From NCBI GenBank assembly GCA_001662425.1, contig BDDC01001067.1, positions 11,140 to 34,397 on the forward strand: a stretch of DNA of 23,258 nucleotides, written 5' to 3'. The position numbers were made by a program, and so were the translations under genes. The notes beneath the pieces were generated by a model that did not search any database, had not been told where the DNA came from, and saw only the letters and a program-made list of their open reading frames with translations. Positions within the stretch are counted from its first letter, which is position 1. Every line of letters begins with the position of its first letter. This document shows, one piece after another, positions 10,391 through 19,086 of the stretch. The DNA comes from Chlamydomonas sphaeroides (taxonomy: Eukaryota > Chlorophyta > Chlorophyceae > Chlamydomonadales > Chlamydomonadaceae).

Positions 10391-10900
10391 TTGAGATGCC
10401 ATGAAGGGCGGGAGGCAGGGGGGAGAGGGGGGCTTCACGCACACGTGCGCCCCCGCCTTGCCCAGGAGGGGCTTCACTCGTGCGCCCCCGCCTTGCCCCT
10501 TGCCAAGCAACCCACCGCCGCGCAAATGCAGCAGAAGCGCGCCGAGCCGCCGCGGCCGTCCTTCTGGCCCCGGGAGTTGGGGTCGCCGGCGATCAGCACC
10601 GGGCCACCCGGAGGCGCCTCGCCGGCAAAGGGTCCCCTCGCCCCCTTTTTCCCCCGCCCGCCGTCGGCCCCATCAGCCGCCGCCACCGCCGCGGCCTCCC
10701 TCGACCCCGACGACGGCGGCCAGCAAGGGCTGCGGCTGCAGCTGCTGCACCAGTGCTGTGTCGCGGGCGGTCGTTGGCAACGGCGCCTCAGCGCTGCATC
10801 AGCGCGCGCCTTGGCCCAGGAGCCTCCTGCCTGCCTGGGCCTGCTGCGCTGGCTGCTGCACGACCCCGAAGACCTCCCGACCCGACAGGGGTCGCCATGA
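10391..10900 (+). other. Coding-like open frame of unknown identity on the plus strand
   Basis: The frame is open to a TGA at 10898-10900. From about 10526 it has strong GC3 bias and plausible residue mix, including a leucine/glutamine-rich stretch near 10722-10870 (for example GLRLQLLHQCCVAGG and LGLLRWLLHDPEDL). The first 130 bases contain near-identical GGGGCTTCAC...TGCGCCCCCGCCTTGCCC copies and look non-coding. No domain is recognised. The minus strand of 10500-10640 is also open, so strand is not settled. It may be part of a small gene or an old mobile-element fragment. Confidence 0.3.
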
Positions 10901-11525
10901 GGGGTCCAAAAAACAGAAGAACAATGTCAATTACCAATAACCTGGACCAATAACCATCTGGACAATCTGGCAAATCCGTGCCGCGGGGGGCCGCACCCCC
11001 CCATCCAACGCTACAGACAGCCAACCGCGGCCGGCAGCGCCCCTCCGGCGCCCGCCCGACAGCATACGCGGGGCTCATGCGCGCAACGTGGCGAGCTGCA
11101 CCACCAACAGCACAACACGCACGTGAGCCCGGCTGGCGCCCTGCGTGCCTGCCAAGCCCGCAACGAACGGCTCCATTGGGTGCAGTCCGCACCCGCCCCC
11201 CAAGACACAAACACAGCAACACGTGGCATTACGTGGCGCCACACCCCACTCGCCGCGGCTCCCGGACGGCCTCCCCAGCTCCACAGCCCCGTGCCCACCT
11301 GCTCGTGCACCTGCCTGCTCCTGGGCCCTCCTTTCTCCCTCCCCAGCACAAACACTCTGCCACTCTGCCACCGCCCACATCGCACCGCCCGCCCAGCGCC
11401 ACCTGCAGCACGGCCCTCCGTGCCCACACAACTGCGCACAAACACCCCACGGCCCCCTCACAGCCTGCAGCCCTCCCTGCCCACACCCCGCCGTACGCGC
11501 GCACAACTGCGCACAGCACCTCACC
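10901..11525. other. Spacer / likely 3' untranslated region of the F-box gene
   Basis: No frame here has convincing coding character; it is C-rich on the plus strand with many CAC/CCC runs. Being downstream of the F-box stop codon on the minus strand, part of it is probably 3'UTR. I did not find the usual volvocine TGTAA polyadenylation signal on the minus strand between 10901 and 11768; the nearest (at about 10158-10164) is 1.6 kb from the stop. Confidence 0.4.
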
Positions 11526-11768
11526 TCCCCCTCACGGCCCCCTCACGGCCCCCTCACGGGCCCCTCACGGCCCCCTCACGGCCCCCTCACGGCCCCCTCA
11601 CGGCCCCCTCACGGCCCCCTCACGGCCCCCTCACGGCCCCCTCACCGCCCGCTCACCGCCCCCTCACCTCCCGCTCGCCTCCCCCTCACCGCCCGCTCGC
11701 CTCCCGCTCACATCCCCCTCACCTCCCCCAGCCACGGCCCCCAGCCACGGGCCCCAGCCACGGCCCCC
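11526..11768. repeat. 11-bp minisatellite (GGCCCCCTCAC)n at the end of the F-box gene
   Basis: About ten near-perfect 11-bp units occupy 11532-11645, followed by diverged C-rich versions to about 11740. A further unit at 11762-11772 overlaps the stop codon of the F-box gene. On the transcribed strand the unit is GTGAGGGGGCC, which matches the GTGAGG donors used elsewhere in this gene. Confidence 0.9.
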
Positions 11769-14700
11769 TCACGGCCCCTCCAGCTCCACCTCCAGCAGCT
11801 CGCCGCCGTGCCGCTCCAGCGCCTCCGCCGCCTGCCGCGTCAGGCCGGGCCCCATGTCCCGCAGCGCCAGCCGCCGCAGCCGCGGCAGCCGCGGCAGCAG
11901 CGGCGCCAGGCCGCCGTCGGCCGAGAGCTGCGGCGTCGGGATGGGTGTGGGGCGGGTGGTTATTCGGCGCGTTGGTTGCGGGGCGGCGGCATTGCAGGAA
12001 AGGCGGCGTGCAGGCGGACTGGTAACGGGCACGCTGATCCGGGTCCGCATAAACACCAAGCCATTCTGGCCCTAGCCCTTTTGGTGGCCTGCTGGAAGCA
12101 GGCGAACAGCCACGTGCCTCACACCCACCCATCACACTTGGCAGCGCACCCAGCCCAGCGCCCTGCCCACCCACCTGCGGCGCGCCGCCGAGCGCCAGGC
12201 GCGTAAGGCCGGTGAGCGCGCTGAGTGTGGTCAGCCCCTCGTCGCTCAGCGCCACGCAGCGCGCCAGGCCCAGCTGGGGCGGGGGGCAAAGGAGGGAAGG
12301 GAGGGCGCATGGGACGTGACGTGGGGACGGTGCAGCAAACGAATTGGCAAGAGGATGTGTTGCAGTGGGGACGCGAGGAGAGCAAGATGGGCCTCGGGAG
12401 CCGGCGATGCGCCTGCGGGCCTCGGCCGTGCCGCCCTGCGCCGTCTTCTTTGGACTAGGCGGGCGGCGACGCGGCGCCGGCCCCCCAAACGCAACAGACC
12501 CACACCCGTGGGACGCACATTCAGAGGCACATCCCTAGGCGCCAAAGGAACCCCAGGCATCGCCCTTGCCCTCGGAGCCGCACCTCCTTGAGCAGCGGCA
12601 GCGCCGCCGCCAGCCCCGCCAGCCCCTCGTCGTTCAGCGCATCGCAGTTGGCCCAGGTGAGGGTGGTCAGGGTGCGGCCCCAGCCGCCCAGGTAGGCCAG
12701 CAGGTCGGAGGTGGGCGTCTGGTTCCTGTGGGCGTGTTGATGTTTTGGTGGGGCGCAGGGCAGGGGGCAGAGAATGGCAAGAGCATAGGGTGCCTTGCCT
12801 TGGGGTGAACGTTGGTATGAAGGGAAGGGAAGGGAAGGGAGCCAGGGCGGTGTGCAACTATCCCGGAACCTCGCCCTGCTGCTCTTGTCCCCCGCACGCG
12901 ACGCACCAATCTACATGCAGCAACTTGTGTTGGGTTTCGAAGAGCATTGACATGCGCTACTCTAGCTTGTACACACCCTGCCGTGGCACCTGGCACGCAC
13001 CAGTCCAGCTGCAGCTCCGTGATGTGCGGTACGGCAGCCGGCAGCTGCGGGCCCATGAGCGCGTCGTACAGGTGCAGCCGCCTGCGGTTGGCGGTTGGCA
13101 GCGGTTGGGTCCTCAGGGCTTAGGACGGAGGTGATGGGAGCGTGCTGGCCCCGCGCTCCGAGGCCAAGCCTTCGCTCCACGCCCCCCAAACCCGCAACCA
13201 CGCCCCTCGCGGCCTCACCTGATGGGCAGCGGCCGCATGCAGCCCGCCGCCGCTGGAGGCCCCGACGCCGCCGGCGACCCCGACGCCGCCGGCTCCGCAC
13301 CGCCGGCCTCCTTCCCCTGCCCCTTGCCCTGCGCCTGCTGCGCCACCGGCCGGCGCGCCGCCGGCGCCGGCGGCGCCTCCTTCCCCTGGCCCTGCGCCGC
13401 CGCCACCGCGGCCGCCTGCTGCGCTGTGAGCGGCCGCAGCAGCAGCTCGCGGGGGATGCGGGCGGCGGACTCGTGGGTGAGCACGTAGCGGGTGGCGAGC
13501 GCCAGGTCGTCCAGCAACGGGAAGGCGGCCACCAGCGGCACCTCGGTGTGCTGCGGGGGTGGGGTATGAAACGGGTAGAGGGGGAAGAGAGATGGGGTGC
13601 GAGGTGGGAAGAGGGAGGGAGGGGGAGGGAGGGGGAAGGATGGCGGATGTCAGGTGGGAGAGAGAGACACGGGCTGGCGGCTGTGGGCGCAGTGGTATGT
13701 GGCAAGGGGCGGCGCGGGAGCAGGCGCCACTGCGGCTCACTGCGGGGGCGTGCAGGGTTGGCTGCTGCTGGATGGCGCGGCGGCAGGCACGACGACGGCT
13801 GCGCCTGCAGCAGCCTGCAGCCGTGCGGTCTGCCGTACAACACGGCGACACCGAGGCCCCAGCCCGCCAACACGCGCACCTGCAGGTCGTCCACGAAGCC
13901 CAGGTGCAGCGTGCGGACCTGGGCTCATGGGTGGGATGGGGGTGCGACGTTAGGGCGGTACAGCCGGGCACAGCAGGAACCAGATCGCGCTCCGCCGGCC
14001 CCACCGGACCCTGCGACGGGACCGTGGCTGCGTCCGTGCCTCCGCTCGCCCCATCACACTCCGGATCGCCGTGCCTATGCTCCCTTGCTCTGCAGCTGCT
14101 GCCCAGCCCGCCCCAGCCCCTCCCCCCAGCCCGCCCCAGCCGCACCCCTAGCCCGCCGCAGCCCGCCCCAGCCCGCCCCAGCCCGCCCAAACGCACCGAC
14201 GGCATGGCGTGGCTGCATGGCGAGGTGAGGTTGACCCGCCCCATCTGCAGGCACGACAGCTCCACGCAGGGGCGCAGCTGCGATTGGGGGGGTGGGAAGG
14301 GGCGGAGGAGCGGGGTTGGGGCACAGAGGGTGCATCCGGCAGGGCACTGTGGAGGGCAGGGCTGCAAGCACCGGCACGACTGGCAGGGACTGTCGCGGGC
14401 GCTGGCGCTGGCGCTGGCGCTGGCGCTGGCGCTGGCGCTGGCGCTGGCGCTGGCGCTGGCGCTGGCGCTGGAGCGAGCGCGGGAGCGGGCTGCGCCAATT
14501 GAGAACGAGGCTGCGCGGGCGGCCTCCTGGCCCGGGGCTAGAGTCTTTTCCAAGCGTTCCTCCCCGTCACCCCGCCGCCAGGGGGCTTGTCCTCCGCTCC
14601 CTCGCCGCCGCCAGCTGCGGCGCTGGCCGTACCCCTGCGCCATCCCACCGCCCCCTGCCGGCCGGTCCGCCTGTGTCATCAACCCGGCAGCACAGGAGCC

Positions 14701-16162
14701 CACAGCACCCACGCATCCCCCTCACCGCCGCCATCAGGGAGTTGGTGATGTCAAAGTTGCTCAGGTTGAGGGAGCGCAGCCGCGCCAGGCGGGGCAGCAC
14801 CGCGCCAAAGCAGGGCAGCAGGTTGTCGTCGTAGTGGTTGGTGATCTGGCGGTTGGAGGCGGTTAGGGTGGTTGGCGTCGGCGGTTGGTGATTTGGCGGT
14901 TGGAGATTTGGCGGTTGGGGGCGGTTAGCAGCGCCCGCCCGCTTCTGACCGCTCCAGCCCCGACCTATCCCAAGCACCCGCGCTCCCACCCTGCCCCTCC
15001 TGCTTTCCAACCCCCATCCACAGCCTCGAGCTGCGTCAGCTGCTCCAGCGGCCGCCCCATCCCAAGCGGCTCTGCTACCAGCCACGTCCTTCGCCTCTCT
15101 TCAAGGCCTGTCGATCCGCCCCTTAACCCCGCCCCCCGCCCCCGCAACCCTACCCCACACGCACACGCCCTCACCTCGAGCTGCGTCAGGTGCTCCAGAG
15201 AGCCCCACGCCATCACCTCGGCCGGCAGCGGGCCCACCACCAGGAACGACAGCGAGCGCAGCGCCGTGAGCCGCGACAGGCCGCAGAACTCGTCGTGGAT
15301 GGCGCCCGACTGGAGGGGGAAAGGCGGGGAGGGGGCAGAGGCCGGGCGTGTGTGTTTGTGTGTGTGCCTGGGGTCTAGGGACAGGTTGGACGAGCGGCCG
15401 CAGCGCTCGTTGTGGACGGCGCCGGACGGGAGGCGGAGAGAGCGTCACGTGATTGCGGGCGGCGATGTGGAGGGGGCGTGGCCACACAGCCCGAACCCGA
15501 AGAACCACGGTTTGCCGACCGCCGAATGCGACAAGTCGCTGCCCAGCGCAAAACACACGAACGCTGCTGCCCTCCCCCCCATCCCCCTAGCCCAACCCCC
15601 GCCTCACCACGTACTGCAGGTCCTCGATCACCAGCCGCGTCAGCGCAGTGAGGGAGGACAGGCAGGCCAGCCCGGGGTGCAGGTTGATGATGCGGTTGAC
15701 CTACAGGGAGGGAGTACCATGGGAGCGACGAACTACTAACAATCTCCGATCGGAAGCCCGGGGAGGGGCGGAGGCCCCGGGAGGGGCTTCCCAGTGCGAC
15801 TGCACTCACAATGACAGCAACCGCCGTCCCAATCCCCAGCGCTGTTGCCTTCTCCCGGCTCTTCCGCAGCTATCCAGCCCCCCAACCCGCCACTTCCCAC
15901 ACACGCTTCCGCTGCCCCTCCCCCTTCCCCTCCCGTTGCCGTCCGCCCGTGTCCCCCCGCCCAAACACACACACGCCCCTCTATTCCCCTCCCCCCGCTC
16001 GCCCCTCACCTGCAGCTGGCGCAGCCCCGTCAGCGCCACCAGCCCTTCCATGTCCGGGCGCCTCAGCTCGCCGCCCCGCAGCGCCAGTGTGCTGAGCGCC
16101 GGCAGCGCCGCCACACGCGACCAAAACCCCGCCAAACCCGCGTCCACCTCCACCTCCTCGCC

Positions 16163-16207
<45 letters not shown>

Positions 16208-18672
16208 CGCCTCACCCATTTCCGCGGTGTCAGCGGCGTCAAGCGCCGGCGGCGCAGCCGCCGCCGCCGCCGCGCCCGCGGCGTGGCCGAGCTCGGCCGC
16301 GGCCGCCGGCGGCGCCGCCAGCGGCCCATCCTCCGCCATGGGCTCCTGAGGCCCCGCCGCCGCCGCCGCCGCCGCCTGCTCACCCGCCGGCGCACCGACC
16401 GGCTCAGCGGCCTGGGCAGCCTGGGCGCCGTCCGCGGCACCGCCTCCGCCAGCGGCAGCAACGGCGCCTCCGCCAGCGGCGGCGCCGCCACCTCCGCCAG
16501 CGGCGCCGCCGATGGCCGCCATGATCTCCTGCTCCACATCCGCCAGCGCCTGCTCGATGAAGTCCAACTCATCGTCGCCGCCGCCGGGCGCGCCGCCGCC
16601 GCCGCCACCGCCGCCGGGCGCGCCGCCGCCGGCGCCGCCACCACCGGGCACGCCGCCACCGGGCATGCCGCCACCGGGCACGCCGCCACCGACGCCAGGC
16701 GGAAGCGCCATAGCATCCAGGTGGTGGTGGTCAAAGGGCTGAAGCTCCTGCTGCAGCAACGCCAGCAGCTCATCCGCCTGCAGCTGCATGGCCTCCTCGT
16801 CGAAATCGGGGGCGGCAGCAGCGGCGCCGCCGCCGGCCGCCGGCTGCGGCTCGGGCTGCGGCGGCGGGTCCAGCCGCGCCACGCGCAGCTCCGTCAGGCC
16901 CGGCGCCGCCGCCACGGCGGCGGCGGCGGCGGCCATGCAGCGCAGCGGCAGGTGTTCCAGCGACAGCGTCCGGAGGCGGCGGAGGTGCGGCAGCAGGCCG
17001 GCGGCGACGGACTCGAGCTGCGCCGCCACCGCCGCCTGCGCCGCCGCCGAGGCCGCGTCCATCGCCGGCTGCGCAGGCGGCGGCGCCGCTGGCAGCGGCG
17101 GCGGCAGGAACGCGCCGGCTGCGGCCGCGGCGGCCGCTAGCGCCGGCGCGGGAGGTGCGGGAGGCGGCGGCACGGCGCCGAGCAGCGCGATCAGCGCCGC
17201 CGCTTCGGCGTGGAACGGCCCGGCGGCGGCAGCGGCTGGCGGTGGCGGTGGTGGCGGCGGCGGACCAATGAACATGTCGTCGGCATCGGCATCGGCGTCG
17301 TCGACGTCATCGTCAACGTCAACGCCCGCCGCCACCGCTGCCGCCGCCTGCTGCCCGACGGCGCCGCCGTCTGGCTGCATTGGCGGCCCTGCCGCCGCCG
17401 CCGCTAGCAGCGCCTCCACCTGGCGGGAGGCAGGCAGCCGACAGAGGGACGGCTCACATGGGCCTGGCCTCAACGCCCCGAGGCTACCCCACAAGCCCAG
17501 GGGCCCATGCCGCTGGGAGCCACTAGGGACGTTGCGAGGAAGCTGGAAGGAAGCCCCATCAACCCCTCACCTGCGCTACCAGCGCCGCCTGCCCCGCCGC
17601 GCCAGGCCCGCCTGCCGCCGCCTGTCCTGGCCCCACCGCTTCGCCGCCGCCGCCGCCCCCGCCGCCGCCGGCCCCGCCGCCGCCAGCCCCCGCCGCCACC
17701 AGCATCTGCTGCAGCTGGTCCGCCAGGTGCTGCGCCCATGCCGCCACTGCCGGTGGCGGCGCCGCCGCCGGCTGCGGCGGCGGCGGCGGTGGGGGCTCCG
17801 CCACCGCCAGCTGCTGCAGCGCCGCGATGGGGTCAGCGGCGCCGTCCAGCGGCGCCGCCGCCGCCGCCGCCGCGGCGTCGTTGTGGCCGATGACGTGGAG
17901 GTGGTGCGCCGGCAGCTGAAGGTGGATCTGGATCCCGGCGACGCCTGCGCCGGCGGGCGCGCCGGCGGCGATGAGCCCGGCCTCCTCCGGTTGGACGTGC
18001 TGAGGCTGGCCTTGCTGGAAGGGGTGCGGGTGCCACGCCTGCTGCTGGGGGTGCTGCTGGTGCTGCTGCTGGGGGTGGGGTCCTGGTTCGCCGGGGTGAG
18101 GTGCATCGGCGCCGGCGGCGTCTGGCGCGCCGGCGTCCGCCAGCGGGGCTGCGGGGGCCGTACGGAGGGCGATGTGCAGCTCCTGCACGTGGCTGCACCA
18201 GCCCGGCGGGGGAGCTGGGGGAGCGGCGCCGGGCGCGGCGGGGGCCGCGGTCGAGGTGCTGGGGGCCGGCACGGGGGCCTCGGGCGCCAGCGCGGGCGCG
18301 GCGACGGAGCCGATTAGGCGGTGCCGGGGTGCGGCCTGTGGGTCCAGCACGAGTCGGAGGCGGGTCATGCGCTCCTCCACGGCGGCATCTAGCCGCTTGC
18401 AGCACAGCCGCGCGGTCGGCAGGTTCCTCCGCCCCACCCTGCGGAACGGAGCGGGATACCAGCATGTCAGCGCCTGCTACCGACGAAGCGCTGGGCGCTG
18501 CCGGGCGACTCGACCTGTCAAGGATTGCCGCGATGAGCTCGTGCGGAAGCGCCAATAGGCCCGGCCCATCTGCTGGCGCCCCCGGCCCGTCTCGCGATCC
18601 AGGCTGCCCATCTGTTGCATCTGCAGAGGGAGGCGCTGGCGCGCTCAGGGTCTCTCGCCCTGCCTCGCCCAT
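11769..18672 (-). CDS. F-box / leucine-rich-repeat protein, complete
   Basis: Thirteen exons on the minus strand: 18672-18515, 18438-17571, 17419-16010, 15700-15608, 15309-15175, 14845-14726, 14277-14197, 13918-13880, 13550-13219, 13081-13001, 12725-12584, 12273-12175, 11927-11769. They give 1238 codons, then TGA at 11771-11769, with every phase consistent. An F-box lies at about residues 41-85 (LPHELIAAILDR, then ARLCCKRLDAAV across the first intron). Residues about 90-770 are mostly Ala/Gly/Pro/Gln-rich filler with one LRR-like stretch. Residues 774-1238 are leucine-rich repeats, mostly one or two per exon. F-box/LRR proteins usually recruit substrates to SCF (Skp1-Cullin-F-box) ubiquitin ligases through the LRR surface. 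The target is unknown. The ATG at 18672 is the first in frame with the F-box. Confidence 0.88.
14398..14471. repeat. GGCGCT hexanucleotide array in an F-box gene intron
   Basis: About twelve uninterrupted copies of GGCGCT lie in the intron between exons 14845-14726 and 14277-14197. The array is open in all frames, which explains spurious Ala/Gly/Leu/Pro frames over it. Confidence 0.95.
15024..15048 (-). pseudogene. Decayed copy of the end of LRR exon 15309-15175
   Basis: This segment matches 15174-15198 at 24 of 25 positions and encodes LEQLTQLE against LEHLTQLE. The donor GTGAGG of the live exon is replaced by GCTGTG, so splicing is lost. It lies downstream of the live exon in the transcript, so that exon has relics in both flanking introns. 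Confidence 0.75.
15397..15434 (-). pseudogene. Decayed copy of the start of LRR exon 15309-15175
   Basis: This intron segment matches 15281-15317 at about 32 of 38 positions. Read in the exon's frame it gives SGAVHNERCG against SGAIHDEFCG in the live exon. The acceptor AG has become CG, so the copy should not splice. It lies upstream of the live exon in the transcript. Confidence 0.75.
16010..17419 (-). other. Exon 3 of the F-box gene: 1410-nt low-complexity exon with LRR pieces
   Basis: Residues 343-812, phase 0 at both ends. It contains an acidic VDVDDDVDDADADADD run, nine consecutive prolines, an LRR-like stretch (LRRLRTLSLEHLPLR, about 488-502), a Gly-rich block of VPGGG/MPGGG/APGGG units (16598-16705), and a DG run from a hexanucleotide repeat. 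It ends with the first clear LRR (LPALSTLALRGGELRRPDME). Most of the exon looks like expanded simple sequence rather than a folded domain, yet it keeps one open frame of 470 codons. Confidence 0.82.
16163..16203. repeat. CGTCGC hexanucleotide array encoding an Asp-Gly run
   Basis: Uninterrupted GTCGCC units inside exon 3 of the F-box gene encode alternating Asp and Gly just before the EGEEVEVD acidic stretch. The period of six keeps the frame, so copy-number change would lengthen or shorten the protein by two residues per unit. Confidence 0.9.
17571..18672 (-). other. Exons 1-2 of the F-box gene: F-box and His/Gln-rich linker
   Basis: Exon 18672-18515 ends in phase 2 (GACAG before donor GTCGAG). 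Exon 18438-17571 starts with one base, completing Arg53, so the F-box is split by a 76-base intron between LPHELIAAILD and VGRRNLPTARLCCKRL. After the F-box come a short LRR-like stretch (CSHVQELHIALR) and a linker with HPQQQHQQHPQQQAWH plus poly-Ala, poly-Pro and poly-Gly runs, ending ALVAQ at donor GTGAGG (17570). Confidence 0.85.
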
Positions 18673-19086
18673 TCCGCCGGAAGGTGTGAGGAACTAGGCG
18701 TTTGCTCGTCCGTGTTCTAAGCAGCAGCTTCAAAGGTATAACGACAGGACAGGAGCGCGGTCATATAGCCTCATACGGCTTCTGGGCCTGGTAGGGCTCC
18801 TTACGTTTCTTTGCAGGAAAGCAACAGCGGCTGCTCGTGAGAATTATTACTGGAGCTGCTCTCTGCCATGAAAAAGACAAGTTTTATAACACGAGCTCCT
18901 ACCGCCATCGGGCCCATTGCTGACCTCAGCACTACCCTTGCTCGCGCGGCCCCGACCGCAGCCCCGCCGCTTGAGAGCCAAGCTCATCGGCCCTTCCTCC
19001 TCGCACGCGCGCACGCCCTAAGCCCGCGCAACCCCATCCCCGCCGTCACAGCTCACAGCCCCCTGCCACTCCGCGCAGCGGGCCTT
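18673..19086 (-). promoter_or_regulatory. Short spacer: kinase 3'UTR and F-box gene promoter
   Basis: Only 414 bases separate the kinase stop codon (19087) from the F-box gene start codon (18672), both on the minus strand, so the two untranslated regions and the promoter must be compact. A TATAAAA sequence lies at 18888-18882, about 210 bases before the start codon, and is the best candidate TATA box. I see no TGTAA polyadenylation signal on the minus strand here. Confidence 0.4.

Larger units (their letters stand above)
11769..15700 (-). other. Exons 4-13 of the F-box gene: leucine-rich-repeat domain
   Basis: Residues 813-1238. Exons carry repeats such as LSSLTALTRLVIEDLQY, LSRLTALRSLSFLVVG, LPRLARLRSLNLSNFD, VRTLHLGFVDDLQ, ITELQLDW, LTTLTWANCDALNDEGL, LTTLSALTGLTRLALGG and LPRLRRLALRDMGPGL. 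The later ones (with the cue CDALNDEGLAGL) resemble the cysteine-containing LRR type common in F-box proteins. Most junctions are phase 0, which suits growth by exon duplication. Exon 13550-13219 interrupts the series with an Ala/Gln/Gly-rich insert of about 70 residues. Confidence 0.85.

Noticed and set aside
10978..12075. 365-codon plus-strand open frame (and two other frames over the same span)
   Set aside because: It reads through the 11-bp C-rich minisatellite and antisense to F-box gene exons; Pro/Ser/His runs come from the repeat, and all three frames are open.
13120..14712. 530-codon minus-strand open frame
   Set aside because: Runs through the GGCGCT array and introns in a frame different from the LRR exons; the short exons 14277-14197, 13918-13880 and 13550-13219 explain the coding signal.
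16788..18317. 509-codon plus-strand open frame
   Set aside because: Antisense shadow of GC-rich exons 2-3 of the F-box gene; Ala/Ser/Arg composition without any domain, while the minus strand has F-box, LRRs and matching splice phases.
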